Program-made: the position numbers and the translations under genes
Origin: Stereocaulon alpinum
Taxonomy: Eukaryota; Ascomycota; Lecanoromycetes; Lecanorales; Stereocaulaceae
Length of the DNA stretch: 64,000 bases
Assembly: GCA_018257865.1 (NCBI GenBank)
Contig: JAEUBA010000069.1
Coordinates: 62,001 to 126,000, forward strand
Direction of reading: 5' to 3'
The notes under the pieces: model-generated
Told to the model about the DNA's origin: nothing
The model's database searches: none
Seen by the model: the letters and a program-made list of their open reading frames with translations, nothing else
Part shown: positions 10,112 through 19,984 of the stretch, one piece after another
Numbering within the stretch: the stretch's first letter is position 1
How the letters are laid out: every line of letters begins with the position of its first letter

Positions 10112-11781
10112 ATGAGTCTCAAAGGTTTCCAGAAGGCAGCCGTTCGCGTAAGCTTTGGGCACCGCAATCGCCGCAAAGGTGCAATTCGGCTTGCAACACT
10201 GACTCAACTGTGCCGCTTAGGCTCCACAAACGCTCAAGCAAAGGTTCAATATTGTACGTGAATTGTCTAGGTCAAATCCAACGTTAACCCTCCGTTGGGG
10301 CTTACTCTTGAATACATAGGGCGAACATACTAAAGATGCTGTGTATATTGATGCAGAGAGGCGCTTCAACGAGCTTGAGAAGGCATGTAACTTCTCTTCC
10401 ACCTACATGATACTGCGATTAACAATTACGGATATAGGAAACGAAGAAGCTACACGATGAATCGAAGAAGTAAGTGCTAGAGACATGTGCGGAGAGTGGG
10501 GCCATGCTGATAGACCTAGATATTTTGATGCCATCAACGGTCAGCATTCTGGTCGGTTTGATGGGAAATGAAAATAATGACTAATTCGCCAAAAGGCATG
10601 CTAAATTCCCAGATCGAGTTCTCGAAAGCTATCGAGGAGATATATAAGCCAATATCAGGTCGCGTGTCTGATCCCGATTCTCTGATACCGGAAGGAAATC
10701 CAGAGGGCATTCAAGCGTGCGAAGAGTACCAGAACATCGTCCGGGAATTACAAGCGACGCTGGCACCAGAACTGGAAATGATACAAGCAAGGGTTATCGG
10801 ACCGGCGGATGAGCTCCTCAACATCATTAAAGTTGCACAAAAGACCACCCAGAAACGGCAACATAAGCAGTTGGACTATGACAGGCACCGGGCGAGTCTC
10901 AAGAAGATACAAGATAAAAAGGACAAGTCTTTAAAAGATGAAAAAGCGTTATACAAGGCCGAGAACGATGTCGAACAAGCCACGCAAGAATTCGAATACT
11001 TCAACGACCTGCTAAAGGATGAGCTACCGAAACTGTTCACCCTCGAGCGAGAATTTATACGCCCACTTTTCCAATCTTTTTACTACATGCAACTCAACGT
11101 CTTTTATACGCTCCACGAAAAGATGCAAAGCATCGACATCGGGTACTTCAATCTAACTCTCGACATTGAACAGGCCTTTGAGGAAAAGCGAGGTGACATC
11201 AGGGAACAGGTCGAAGCGCTATCGATCTGCAGATTCAAAACTACTGGGCAAAAGAAAGTCGGACCACCAAAGTATGGTCCAGGTAGCAAAATGGCTTTGG
11301 AGGGTCCGGGAAAAAGACTGGCTATTGAGGGACGGAAGTCATCAGATACTCCAACGCGGAGATCGACCCAAGACTTTGCGGAAAACCCACCACCATACTC
11401 GGCAACAAGTATGAACGGAAACTCATCTGTGGCACGCGCAAACAGTACCGGCAGCTCATGGGGAGCTGCGGCTAAAGCGAAGGGAGCAGCTCCTCCACCA
11501 CCAAAGCCTAAACCTTCACGATTAAGCGGAGCGCCGACTGCTACCGAAAAGGCTGAAGCACTGTATGATTATGAGGCACAAGCTGCAGGTGACCTGAGCT
11601 TTACAACCGGGGATGTAATAGAAATTGTGGAGAAGGGAGCTACCGAGAATGAGTGGTGGACTGGGCGCGTTAACGGCAAACAGGGACAATTTCCAGGTAA
11701 GATTTATGCTCTAAAGCCTCTGTTCTGGATCATTGACAGAGCTTCTAACGTTAACTAGGCAATTATGTTCGCCTATTATAA
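10112..11781 (+). CDS. rvs167: BAR-SH3 endocytosis protein, RVS167/amphiphysin type
   Basis: Membrane-curving BAR protein of actin-dependent endocytosis, partner of RVS161. Seven exons: 10112-10147, 10221-10253, 10320-10382, 10438-10469, 10520-10539, 10596-11696 and 11759-11781. Splicing yields a continuous 435-aa chain starting MSLKGFQKAAVRAPQ and running through GEHTKDAVYIDAERRF, KYFDAINGMLNSQIEFSKA and the BAR helices to about residue 240. A Pro/Gly/Ser linker with PPPPKPKPSR follows, then a C-terminal SH3 domain (ALYDYEAQAAGDLSFTTGD ... EWWTGRVNGKQGQFPGNYVRLL). The third intron (10383-10437) has a GC donor; only that choice gives the conserved NELEK-ETKKLHDESKK. The five short 5' exons are typical of this family in filamentous fungi. 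The ATG at 10568 is intronic. Confidence 0.95.
10383..10437 (+). other. GC-AG intron in RVS167
   Basis: Exon ...GAGAAG is followed by GCATGTAACT and the intron ends GGATATAG. No GT donor nearby keeps the frame: the GT three bases on (AT|GTAACT) would put a TGA into the next exon. A GC-AG intron of 55 nt restores the conserved BAR helix. Confidence 0.75.
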
Positions 11782-12466
11782 CACTTGACCGTAAACTCTC
11801 TCGAACATCATGTATTGGCGCTCATAGACTTGGGGTTAGTGAGCAAGGCCCTACTGCTAGGTATTCATTGGCAGTTCATTGCGCTTCATTCATTTTGTTA
11901 TCTAGCATCAGCATTGAAAGCAGTGACAATTTCGAATGGACTTGCCAAGGCACCTGATCAAACCACAGCCACCAAAAGCCACGATGTGGAGGGGCGTTTC
12001 GGGCGCCGGGGGCGCCGGGGCAGCCGGGGCAGCCAGGGCAAAGCTTACCTTAGTAGCGTAGGATCTAGGTAGATAGGGTAAGGTGGGCCGAGGTACCTAT
12101 GAGGGGCACATAAGGTATTCGCGATCTGCTGCACCCCGGATGATCTGCAATTATTCCCGAACATTCATCATTGCTTTGTCCCTCGACCTCAGACATTGCA
12201 GTAATCTATTGCTTTCAGTATGCCGTTTCGAGTATAGAATAGACAGACTCTATCTAGTCTCACTCTATTTCACAGGGTCTAGATCACTGCAAGACACCCT
12301 CCTGAATGCTTAAGAAGCACGCTCTTCTCCGCCACCTGCACACGTGCATGAGCTCTTACCGTGTCGCGACAGCTGTCCCAGGTCGAGCAGACTTGTCACA
12401 GTAGAGATTCCGTTTCTACGTCTCAAACCTACCCAAGGGAACTAGCTGGGCACCATACCAACCGCC
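11782..12466. other. Intergenic with a G-rich tract
   Basis: 3' flank of RVS167 and promoter of the next gene. Contains the G-rich repeat at 11991-12038 (listed separately); otherwise nothing recognised. Confidence 0.5.
11991..12038 (+). repeat. G-rich imperfect tandem repeat (quadruplex-capable)
   Basis: At least five runs of three or more G within 48 bases, with units of the form GGCGCCGGGG and GGCAGCCGGGG repeated. The spacing would allow a G-quadruplex on the plus strand. Lies 210 bases after the RVS167 stop. Confidence 0.6.
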
Positions 12467-12820
12467 ATGGCACCCTCCAATTACTCTTCTGCCTCATCGT
12501 CGGACTTCTCCAACTACTCGTCCTCCTCTGCTCCGCTCCCGTCCCCGTCTTCAAGCCAACCAGCCCAATACTTTCCCTCGCAGCCCAACCTCCACCGACA
12601 TCGCACCTCGATCTCAGTACCACAATCACAAGCTCCAACCTCGCAGCCGCAGTCTCAGTCACAGCAGCAGTTACAACAGTCTCAGCAACAGGCTACGCAG
12701 CAGTATGGGCATGAACCATATGGAGGTGCAAACCAGAAAGGGTTCTGCTTGATAGCTGAAGCCGCTAAACGAGCACAAATGGAAGTCACCATGAGAGACA
12801 TGGGCGACCTGTCACTGTAA
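12467..12820 (+). CDS. Small Ser/Gln-rich conserved fungal protein of unknown function
   Basis: Uninterrupted 117-codon ORF with an ATG in good context (GCCATGG). The first 85 residues are low complexity: Ser/Asn/Tyr-rich, then Pro/Ser, then Gln/Ser repeats. The last 27 residues are of normal composition (KGFCLIAEAAKRAQ ... MRDMGDLSL), and this kind of short C-terminal motif after a Q-rich head recurs in unnamed Pezizomycotina proteins as far as I recall. No domain or enzyme motif. I do not recognise a function; a nuclear or condensate-forming role would be only a guess. The ordered tail against a disordered head argues that it is a real gene rather than a chance ORF. Confidence 0.6.
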   Translation: MAPSNYSSASSSDFSNYSSSSAPLPSPSSSQPAQYFPSQPNLHRHRTSISVPQSQAPTSQPQSQSQQQLQQSQQQATQQYGHEPYGGANQKGFCLIAEAAKRAQMEVTMRDMGDLSL

Positions 12821-13474
12821 GGGTATTAGGTCAGGGTATCTCGGTCGAACGTCATATCTACATCTTGCGACTTAGCACAAAAGATTGTGTGTCAACATGT
12901 GCTCACCCTCAAGGATGATGAGTGTTTCTTTGGAGCCGCTCGAGTGGAAAGTGAAAAGACAGTAAGGAAGTGCCGACTAAAGAGTTTCTAATTGTATTAT
13001 GGATTGATACGTTTTCAGCTTTGGCGCTGTGGAGACTGGGAAAGGTATAAGAAAATAGGATTTACAACCGCATCTCCATGCTTCAATTTTGATTTGGCAG
13101 GGATTTGGATCTTCTTCCAGATTGTACATTGAAACCCCATTGTGTAGAGTCACGAGTACATAGACTAGAATGCATTGGTATCGATCTTTCCCATACTGTT
13201 CCTATAATCGTTCAGAGCCTATCGACTGCCGACTAGAATGCCTTCAGCATCGTCATTGATGCCCTAGCCCTAGAAAGGGTTCCGAGGGTTCCGAAGGTTC
13301 CTGTCCGAGCTTGCCGGAGAAACAAGCTTTTCTGATAGAAAGGCTTGTTTCCCCAGAATTTCTTCCAGGATTGCATGTTTACTAATACCCTTCACTTCTT
13401 CAGCACCACAAGGTACGAACCTTGAAATTCGAAAGTAATTTCGAACCCTACCAATCTTCCCTAGCCTTCTCATC
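12821..13474. other. Intergenic, nothing recognised
   Basis: 3' flank of the Ser/Gln-rich gene and promoter of the DUG3-like gene. An AT-richer patch near 12985-13060; no gene or repeat found. Confidence 0.5.
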
Positions 13475-14690
13475 ATGTGTCGGTAAGCATTAATTTCTGG
13501 CTCTCATGTACTCGAGGAACAACGCTCACCCAATTCCCAGCTGGTTTGCATACGTCTCGGAGACCGAGGAATGTCTGCTAGAAGACGTCCTGATTGTACC
13601 AGTATGCCAACTTCTTTCATAGATCTCCAGTTACACCAGCAAAATCTAAAGACTGACCTTTCATATGCAGTCTCACGCGCTCGCCAAGCAGGTTCATGAG
13701 CATTACCTTCCCAAGCTTCTTTCTCATGATCCATACGGAATAACAACCGAGCATGAAATCACAGCACGTAACCGCCTCTTCAATGTCGACGGCTTTGGCG
13801 TAGCGTGGTATACATCTGCCGCTGCAGACTTCAATCATGATGGCAACAGTGCTGAACACCCTGCCCTTTACAAGGACAACCGACCACCACTCCATGATAC
13901 GAACTTCCGCAGCATCTGCGCCAACACAGCGAGTAAAGCTGTCTTCGCCCACATTCGGGCTGCAACAGCGACTCCCGTCGTCACAGTGAACAACCACCCT
14001 TTCGTCTTCGGCCGACATACCTTCATGCATAATGGAGAAATTGCTGACTTCATTTCAATTTGCCGTGATATGGTTGATCTAATGGACAAAGATGCGTACG
14101 GAAATATTTCTGGGTCCACTGACTCTGAGCATTTTGCCGCACTTTACATAACATACCTCACAGGGGGTAAAGGTAAAGCGAGCTGGGAAAAGCAGTACAC
14201 CATTGAGCAGATGCGAGACGCTATGCGCGATGCGGTGGGGACGGTAGTCAGGTTACAGCAAAAGAATATTGGAGATAAGGCGGAGCCGAACAGTTTGAAC
14301 CTCTGTGCTACGGATGGGAGCCAGATAGTAGCGTTTCGGTTCCGAAATCACGCTATCGAACAACCTCCTTCGTTGTATTACTCTACTAAAGCGGGTGCGA
14401 CATTGAACAGGAAGTATCCTGACCAGTATGTCATGTCCTTTCCGTGTCGAATGAAGCATAGAGAGCTCTGCTGATGAGTGTGTAGCCCTGATGGAAAAGA
14501 GAATCCAAGGGCACACAAAAGCCCCGAAGAACATGGCAGCCATGTCATTGTTGCCAGCGAACCCACGACATACAACTCAAAGGATTGGGATCTCATCGAG
14601 AAGAATCATTGCTTGATGGTGGAGACGAGTGGAAGAGCTCACATTGGAAAGGTTGAGTACCCGACCGAGTGGAACGCGGCAATGAAGTAG
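13475..14690 (+). CDS. dug3: Class II glutamine amidotransferase, DUG3 type (glutathione degradation)
   Basis: N-terminal-nucleophile amidotransferase subunit of the cytosolic DUG2-DUG3 complex that removes gamma-glutamate from glutathione. Exons 13475-13482, 13541-13601, 13671-14425 and 14486-14690 give 342 aa (yeast DUG3 is of similar size). The chain begins MCRWFAYVSETEECLLEDVL; Cys2 becomes the nucleophile once Met is removed. Further class II signatures are NVDGFGVAWY, FRSICANTASKAVFAHIRAA, VNNHPF, FMHNGEIADF and GSTDSEHFAALY. The first exon is only 8 nt and supplies Met, the catalytic Cys and two bases of Arg. The last junction restores KYPDHPDGKENP. Without splicing the catalytic Cys is lost, so this gene is easily mis-annotated with a later start. 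Confidence 0.92.
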
Positions 14691-15808
14691 TAGCGTTGGC
14701 CGAGAACCTAGAGTGACGCCGGACGTCTCAACCGTTGAAGATCCTCCAAGTCCACTTACCATGAAGATGCGCTGGTTTTTGACGCCCGCCTCTGTGCTCG
14801 GATTGACAAAGTGGGACAATGTAGCTGCGAGAACGCTAGGGCCATTACCTGTTGTCCAGCTGTCACCTGGTCTCGTTTCCCTCATTTCAGCAGAGCATCA
14901 GCCGGCTGCCCCTGCTTCTTGCAGGAAAGTTACACCAACTTCCAGCCCACAAATTGGCGTCATGCAGAGCGCACAACAACATTTTGCAGACAAACAGCCT
15001 GCAAAAGTACAATTCAACCATCCTGCCACCTGACAAATGTCAACAATTTTGTTGCAATGGGATCATGTCGTCGAAGACCTCAAAATCTGAGATCAGTCAT
15101 TGCTAACAGGGAACGGCAAATAAGTTTACGTCTTTCGTGATGGAGAGCAATCCCACGTTCTCTTTCCGACAGGGCTTATAACCTCATCAATTATTGTGAG
15201 TTATTGTTCCCTGCTGATACAGAACCAGTCTTCAAGCATTTCGCGTTTCGGGTGTTGACGTGAATCCCACTGATAAGGATTCATAGACCCTGGTCATACG
15301 CGCCGCTATATGCGCGATCATGGACATCCCACGCATTTGCGCGCTTGGCTACAACGATGGATGACTCGTGTAGGGTACTTTTGAGCCGCAATTACTAATG
15401 ATCGCTTGGTATCTGTGCCGTGCAGGAACCCACTCCAATGTCGCGGGCTAGCGACTGGACCTGCTTTGACCCCGCACAGTTTGACCGATAAATAAGAGAT
15501 AGCGCAAGCATGCTGAAACCTTCTATGCCTGTTCAACTTTCATCCTCTTACGCTAGTAGCACCGATCTGGCGGGACGACAGTGTCTAATCTATATGGGGT
15601 GCGTGGCCTCCAGGATGTTACTGACAAGTTTAATGAGACGTTCTTACCCCTACACGGGCTGTCTTCAAGTATGATCCACCCGCTGCGCTGATCTCCTTTC
15701 CTCTTAAGATGTTCACTTGACACTCGCTTTTCAGTTTTACGCAACTATCAACGCTCTTTATAGCTGGTTTGCTGCGCAAACCCTACATTCTATCGTTTAA
15801 GCATCACA
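14691..15808. other. Intergenic upstream of the secreted RlpA-like gene
   Basis: 1.1 kb between two plus-strand genes. Weak TATA-like TTTATAG near 15757-15763, about 50 bases before the next ATG. No repeat, RNA gene or supported ORF. Confidence 0.45.
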
Positions 15809-17063
15809 ATGTTGCTCATCAACATTCTCCTATTCGCTTTCGCATTGCTAGCCAATGCCGCTCGATGGAGTGGACATCACTATTCTCATAATCATGAGCG
15901 CTCTACAGAAGTCGCTGCAACCCTCGCCGATGCGCCAGCGGTAGCCGCCGTACTTGTTCAAGAAAGATCTCCTGCCAATGAAGACGATAACGAACAGGAT
16001 GAGTGTAGTAACGACGGGGATGATGACGATGTTTCCAACGGACAACAACCAATCGTTCAAGCCGCAGGTGGTGGCCCTGCACCAGGCCCATCCTCGACTT
16101 CATCGTCCTCAATTCCTCCTCCGTCTCCTGCATCAGGCCTATGGAACGCGCCCCCAGGCAACAAGGCATTCTATGTTAAACCTAATGGTGGAAAAGGCTA
16201 TATCTACCAACAACCATATCCAAATTCCACTAATACGCAGCCCGCCACTCAATCACCAGCTCCCGGTATCCAAGTCATCAACCCAGGAGGAAGCCAACCG
16301 GTGAATAATCCAACTGCTGGAGAAGGACAGCCTCAACAAAACGTACCACCAGCCGTCGCCCAACCCCATGCTCCGCCTCCAGCAGCCGTGCCCAACGTTC
16401 CAGCAGCGTCTTCTAGTCCTCCAGCAGCAGCTCCATCCACAGCAGCAAGCGGAAACGTCAACCTAGCAGCCGGCGTCTACAAAGCCTCCTTCACAAAGTG
16501 CGCCCCCTCCCCCTCCCCCACCCCCTCAAACTCACACCCCCACTAACCCCCCACCCGCAGCTACGGCGGCGGCGACTCCTTCGGATCCGGCCAATGCAAC
16601 ACAGCAAGCACAGCCTGCGGCTGGTACAGCAGCCCAGGCTACAACGCCGCCATCAGCCAAGCGCTTTTCGGCGTCGGCCCAGGCGCAGGGGCGGGGCCTG
16701 CGTGTGGGAATTGTTATAAGTTGATGCCGGAGGGGGGGAATACGATTGTTGTTAAGGTTAATAATCTTTGTCCGGCTGATGGGAATCCGTTATGTGCGGC
16801 GCCTGTTGGTGAGTTTGATTCCGCGCGCGTGCATTTTTAGGAGAGGGGGTGTGTTGTGTTGGCTTTGCGTGTTTAGTCTAGGAATGTGGTGTAGGTGCGT
16901 TGGCTAATTATCGATACCTACAGATGTCGACGTGAACTTCGATCTCTGCATCGACGATGGCGCCGGCAGGGCAATGTTCGGTGATGGTTCCGCGCAACTT
17001 AATGGGACGGCTATACAGGTTTCTTGTGATCAGTGGTCTGGGAGTGAGAACCATACAAGTTAA
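15809..17063 (+). CDS. Secreted RlpA-like double-psi beta-barrel (expansin/Asp f 7-like) protein
   Basis: Exons 15809-16497, 16561-16808 and 16924-17063 encode 358 aa. Residues 1-17 (LLINILLFAFALLANA) are a signal peptide. A long disordered region follows: an acidic patch (NEDDNEQDECSNDGDDDD), then Pro/Ser/Gln/Ala-rich linker to about residue 220. The C-terminal 130 residues form a double-psi beta-barrel domain: ASFTNYGGGDSFGSG, TACGWYSSPGYNAAISQALF, the Cys-rich PACGNCYKL, VVKVNNLCPADGNPLC and VDVNFDLC. This matches fungal expansin-like/RlpA-like wall proteins of the Asp f 7 type, thought to bind or loosen wall polysaccharide and not catalytic with certainty. The splice after TTCACAAA changes the chain from a Ser/Pro dead end into the barrel, so the unspliced ORF is misleading. 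Confidence 0.9.
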
Positions 17064-18241
17064 ACACTACCGCCAACTTCCCGCCGGATGAGGATTCTTC
17101 TATTCTTTTCTTTTTATTCTTCTACTGGCCAGTGGCCTTACTTGGTGCCATGCGCCACTTTACATACTCATACTTCTTGAGAAGCTTCAACGCTCCTGGT
17201 TGACTGGGGGTGGGGAGCGATATTGTATTATAATCTTAGTTTATATTTGGGGTGCTTTGTTGATGAGGGTATGTCGTGATGATGGGGTGCGGCTTCTATG
17301 AGAATGACAAATATCTTATCGTTGTCACGAATGACACAGGGAGTGCAATGTTTGATAGTGAAAGTCCTCTCTAGGTATCACCAGCCAGAATGTTGACCGG
17401 GTAATCATAAAACCTCATGGCCACAACAGACTACCTTGCGAGAACCAGGTTATCCAGGATGGCGACATCATTACTTATCGCTACTGCACTCCAAAACAAA
17501 CCCCGCAGACACGGGACTCCCGTAATCAGAACGGTATATCAAGATCGGGACGGCAAGGAGCGTGGTGCTGCCAAGCCTCCAAACCACGGGTGACCCGTGG
17601 GCGGGTGGATTTGAGGGGGATGATGTATGAGCATCGCACTTCCCGTATAAGTAGGTGTCAGAGATGTTACGTTCGAGCTCGGGTTTGAGTATTTCCTTGC
17701 CAAATAATAGTGAGTTTGATACGCGTCAGTACTATCCCTACTTTCTCCCTCCCACAGACGATAACCCCTTTCAAAGGTTTCTGACCACTGTAACGACTAT
17801 AAACCTTGGTATTACATCAACAATATAGACCATAACTCCCGAGACCTAAGATCTAGGCCTTTTATTAGCGTGGGACTGCTGCAGAATATTGATTCATGGT
17901 CGTATGAAATGGCCTTTTGTGGGGTATCTCGGCTTGTGTTCTAGGTTCCTTTTCGATCACAAGCTTTGTATCACAGGAGATCATTCTGTAGCCAGCCTTG
18001 TGATTACTGCGTCAGGGATGATGCTACGTGGGGGCATGCATGATTGGAATATCTCTAGGAACCTTTTTCGAAAGGAATCGCGCTATGCCTAAAACGTCTC
18101 GGGCTGATGTGGTGACACCGTCTAGGTGGATGATTTTCGCATTGATTGACACCGAAAAGGTATGAAAAAGTGGGTTAACACTATTATAGCAAGTAGTCAT
18201 TTATGGTAACTATCCTCTAAAAATATCGACAAGCAAACATA
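17064..18241. other. Intergenic between convergent genes, nothing recognised
   Basis: 1.2 kb between the ends of two convergent genes, longer than expected for shared 3' flanks. The largest open frame (17889-18092) has no recognisable feature. Marks the start of a poorly coding stretch. Confidence 0.45.
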
Positions 18242-19018
18242 TCAGAAAGTTTCCGCCTGTCCGCTTTGGATAGCGTGCATGGTTTCTATATGATGCATTT
18301 CCCAGCGCACATAGCAGAGTAATCTACTGTTTGGGTAGCCGCAGTATTCACAAGTCTGTATACACCCAGAACAGTATCTCTCGCCGCCAATATCAATGTA
18401 AGTAGGCAGTATTGTGCCGCAGTGCCTGCAAGTCAATCTGATGATACTTTTCGATGGGGTCTTCTTGTGAAATCTGGCCCTTGCTCTTTGTATAGAATCT
18501 AGGAATGCTAGCCAGCATTTGAACCGTTTTGATTTGCAGATCCAGCAGTGCTCGGTGTTCTTGCACAATATGCATGTGGACTTTCGAGGGAGAGCGTTTC
18601 TAGGGCTGATCCTGTCGTGATACAGGCGGAATGAGATGATCCATCTTGCGCACTGAGACAACGAGGTCTGGGGGACCGGGACGATAAGGCGGATTTGATG
18701 GTTGGTCAAGCTTAGGCACATGAGTGAGACGGGGTCGAGATGATCGAGAACTTCGAGGAGTAGCTCTGATGGCAGATGGAGTAGTGGAAAATGCGTGAGA
18801 GGCCTTTGCAAGTTCGGTGTCGCTGGTGGAGGGTCCGAGACTTGGGCACTCTTGCCTTGAGGAAAGACCGATGGGATGTTGTAGGTCAACTTGTGCACGC
18901 CATTCTGGACAATGCTTCGTAATCGATCAATTCTGGAGCGTTGCGAACCTAAGTTGTCAACAGGCAGCTGAGGCAGCTGCTTCTTACGCAGGAGGCGGTG
19001 TTGGTAGATGGTCCGCAT
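18242..19018 (-). CDS. F-box protein with Cys-rich zinc-ribbon-like C-terminus
   Basis: A 258-aa product from the ATG at 19018 (the frame extends upstream only to TTG). The F-box sits at about residues 80-120 (LLHLPSELLLEVLDHLDP, then SLMCLSLTNHQIR), predicted to bind Skp1 in an SCF ubiquitin ligase. After it come paired cysteines: CILCKNTEHCWICKSKRFKC, CRHCG, and CSGCIQTCEYCGYP ending with LLC, which look like one or two zinc-binding units. This arrangement (F-box plus C-x2-C pairs) is a large, fast-evolving family in Pezizomycotina; two more members lie at 34629-35206 and 35966-36598. Substrate unknown. Intron-free; no sign of decay. Confidence 0.75.
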   Translation of the reverse strand: MRTIYQHRLLRKKQLPQLPVDNLGSQRSRIDRLRSIVQNGVHKLTYNIPSVFPQGKSAQVSDPPPATPNLQRPLTHFPLLHLPSELLLEVLDHLDPVSLMCLSLTNHQIRLIVPVPQTSLSQCARWIISFRLYHDRISPRNALPRKSTCILCKNTEHCWICKSKRFKCWLAFLDSIQRARARFHKKTPSKSIIRLTCRHCGTILPTYIDIGGERYCSGCIQTCEYCGYPNSRLLCYVRWEMHHIETMHAIQSGQAETF

Positions 19019-19360
19019 TTCTAGTGTTTTCTTGAAGGACAAAGCTGCTTCTAGCTGCCCATAGACAGCTCCTCTACAGGGTTTGAGAGCTAAGCGGGTC
19101 AGTGACTAGTCACAAGATCTAAAAACCGCCGGTGAGAAAGCTTTAGGAGGATATTGGGGCTCGGGGATAGTCCCATCCGCATTCCCAAATCACAAGGAGC
19201 TTGAGTTGAGCCTTGGCGTTGCGAGAGGTGAATAAGTCGAGAACGTTTGAGGTAGAATCCCTTATATGATAGCAAATCAAAGCTCCTACTCGATTTGAAA
19301 TTCCCAGTGATCAAGGCTCGAATCGTTTGTCCTAAGACATATCTCAACATCAAAGCAGGC
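19019..19360. other. Intergenic, nothing recognised
   Basis: 340 bases between two minus-strand genes; 5' side of the F-box gene and 3' side of the secreted-protein gene. Nothing seen. Confidence 0.45.
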
Positions 19361-19984
19361 TCAATGAACGCCCGAAGAATTGCCGCCTCCTAGATGACCC
19401 GGCAATTCAATCGGTTCCAATTCCTCTCTATCACTCACCACCAAAGCAATCCCTACGAACGCCCATTCATCGTCAAAGATACCAATCGTAGCCCCAAAAA
19501 ACCTCGTGGCTTCAAAAAGTACAAGCCAAAGCCCCTGCAACACATTTGCCAGGATGCCCACAGTGAAATGCTCATTCCGGCCCGGTTCCCTTTTCCTTCT
19601 TTTGGATTTCACGCCGATGTAACAACCCTTCCACATTTCTGAGCTTACGAAGGGGTCGTCATACCAGCTTAGAGGTCTTTCTGAAGCATCGTGAGCAGTT
19701 ATGAAGTCTTGGACTTCTTCTGTTGTGCGATGGATTGTTTGAGCCATGTCTGCTTGGGAAATAGGTTCGTTCGGGTGGATAACGAAATCGAGGACAGTGT
19801 GAGTTCCTGGTACGCGGAAGGGGAGTCCTTTGGGTGATGCTGTGATTCTCGTTGGTAGGTCTATAAGGCTATTGTTCACCGTGATGAGGGCATCAGGGTA
19901 TAGTAACGAATTAGGGAAAGCCGGTGATGCTTGCGCTAGATTGGAGCATAGGATAAACGGTAGGCAACGCGCGGACAGCAGCAT
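19361..19984 (-). CDS. Small secreted protein of unknown function
   Basis: Uninterrupted 207-aa ORF from an ATG. The first ~20 residues (LLSARCLPFILCSNLAQASP) read as a signal peptide with a small-residue cleavage site. The mature part has an Asp/Pro-rich body with RPLSWYDDPFVSSEMWKG, a basic stretch KSKRRKREPGRNE, and one moderately hydrophobic segment (TVGILANVLQGLWLVLFEA) that could be a membrane anchor or buried helix. Few cysteines, so it is not a typical Cys-rich effector. I recognise no family. It sits in an accessory stretch beside F-box genes and pseudogenes, so lineage-restricted distribution is likely but not shown. Confidence 0.55.
   Translation of the reverse strand: MLLSARCLPFILCSNLAQASPAFPNSLLYPDALITVNNSLIDLPTRITASPKGLPFRVPGTHTVLDFVIHPNEPISQADMAQTIHRTTEEVQDFITAHDASERPLSWYDDPFVSSEMWKGCYIGVKSKRRKREPGRNEHFTVGILANVLQGLWLVLFEATRFFGATIGIFDDEWAFVGIALVVSDREELEPIELPGHLGGGNSSGVH

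Noticed and set aside
10568..10595. ATG-initiated start of the long RVS167 exon frame
   Set aside because: These bases are the 3' end of an intron (GACTAATTCGCCAAAAG); the true chain enters at 10596 from four upstream exons.
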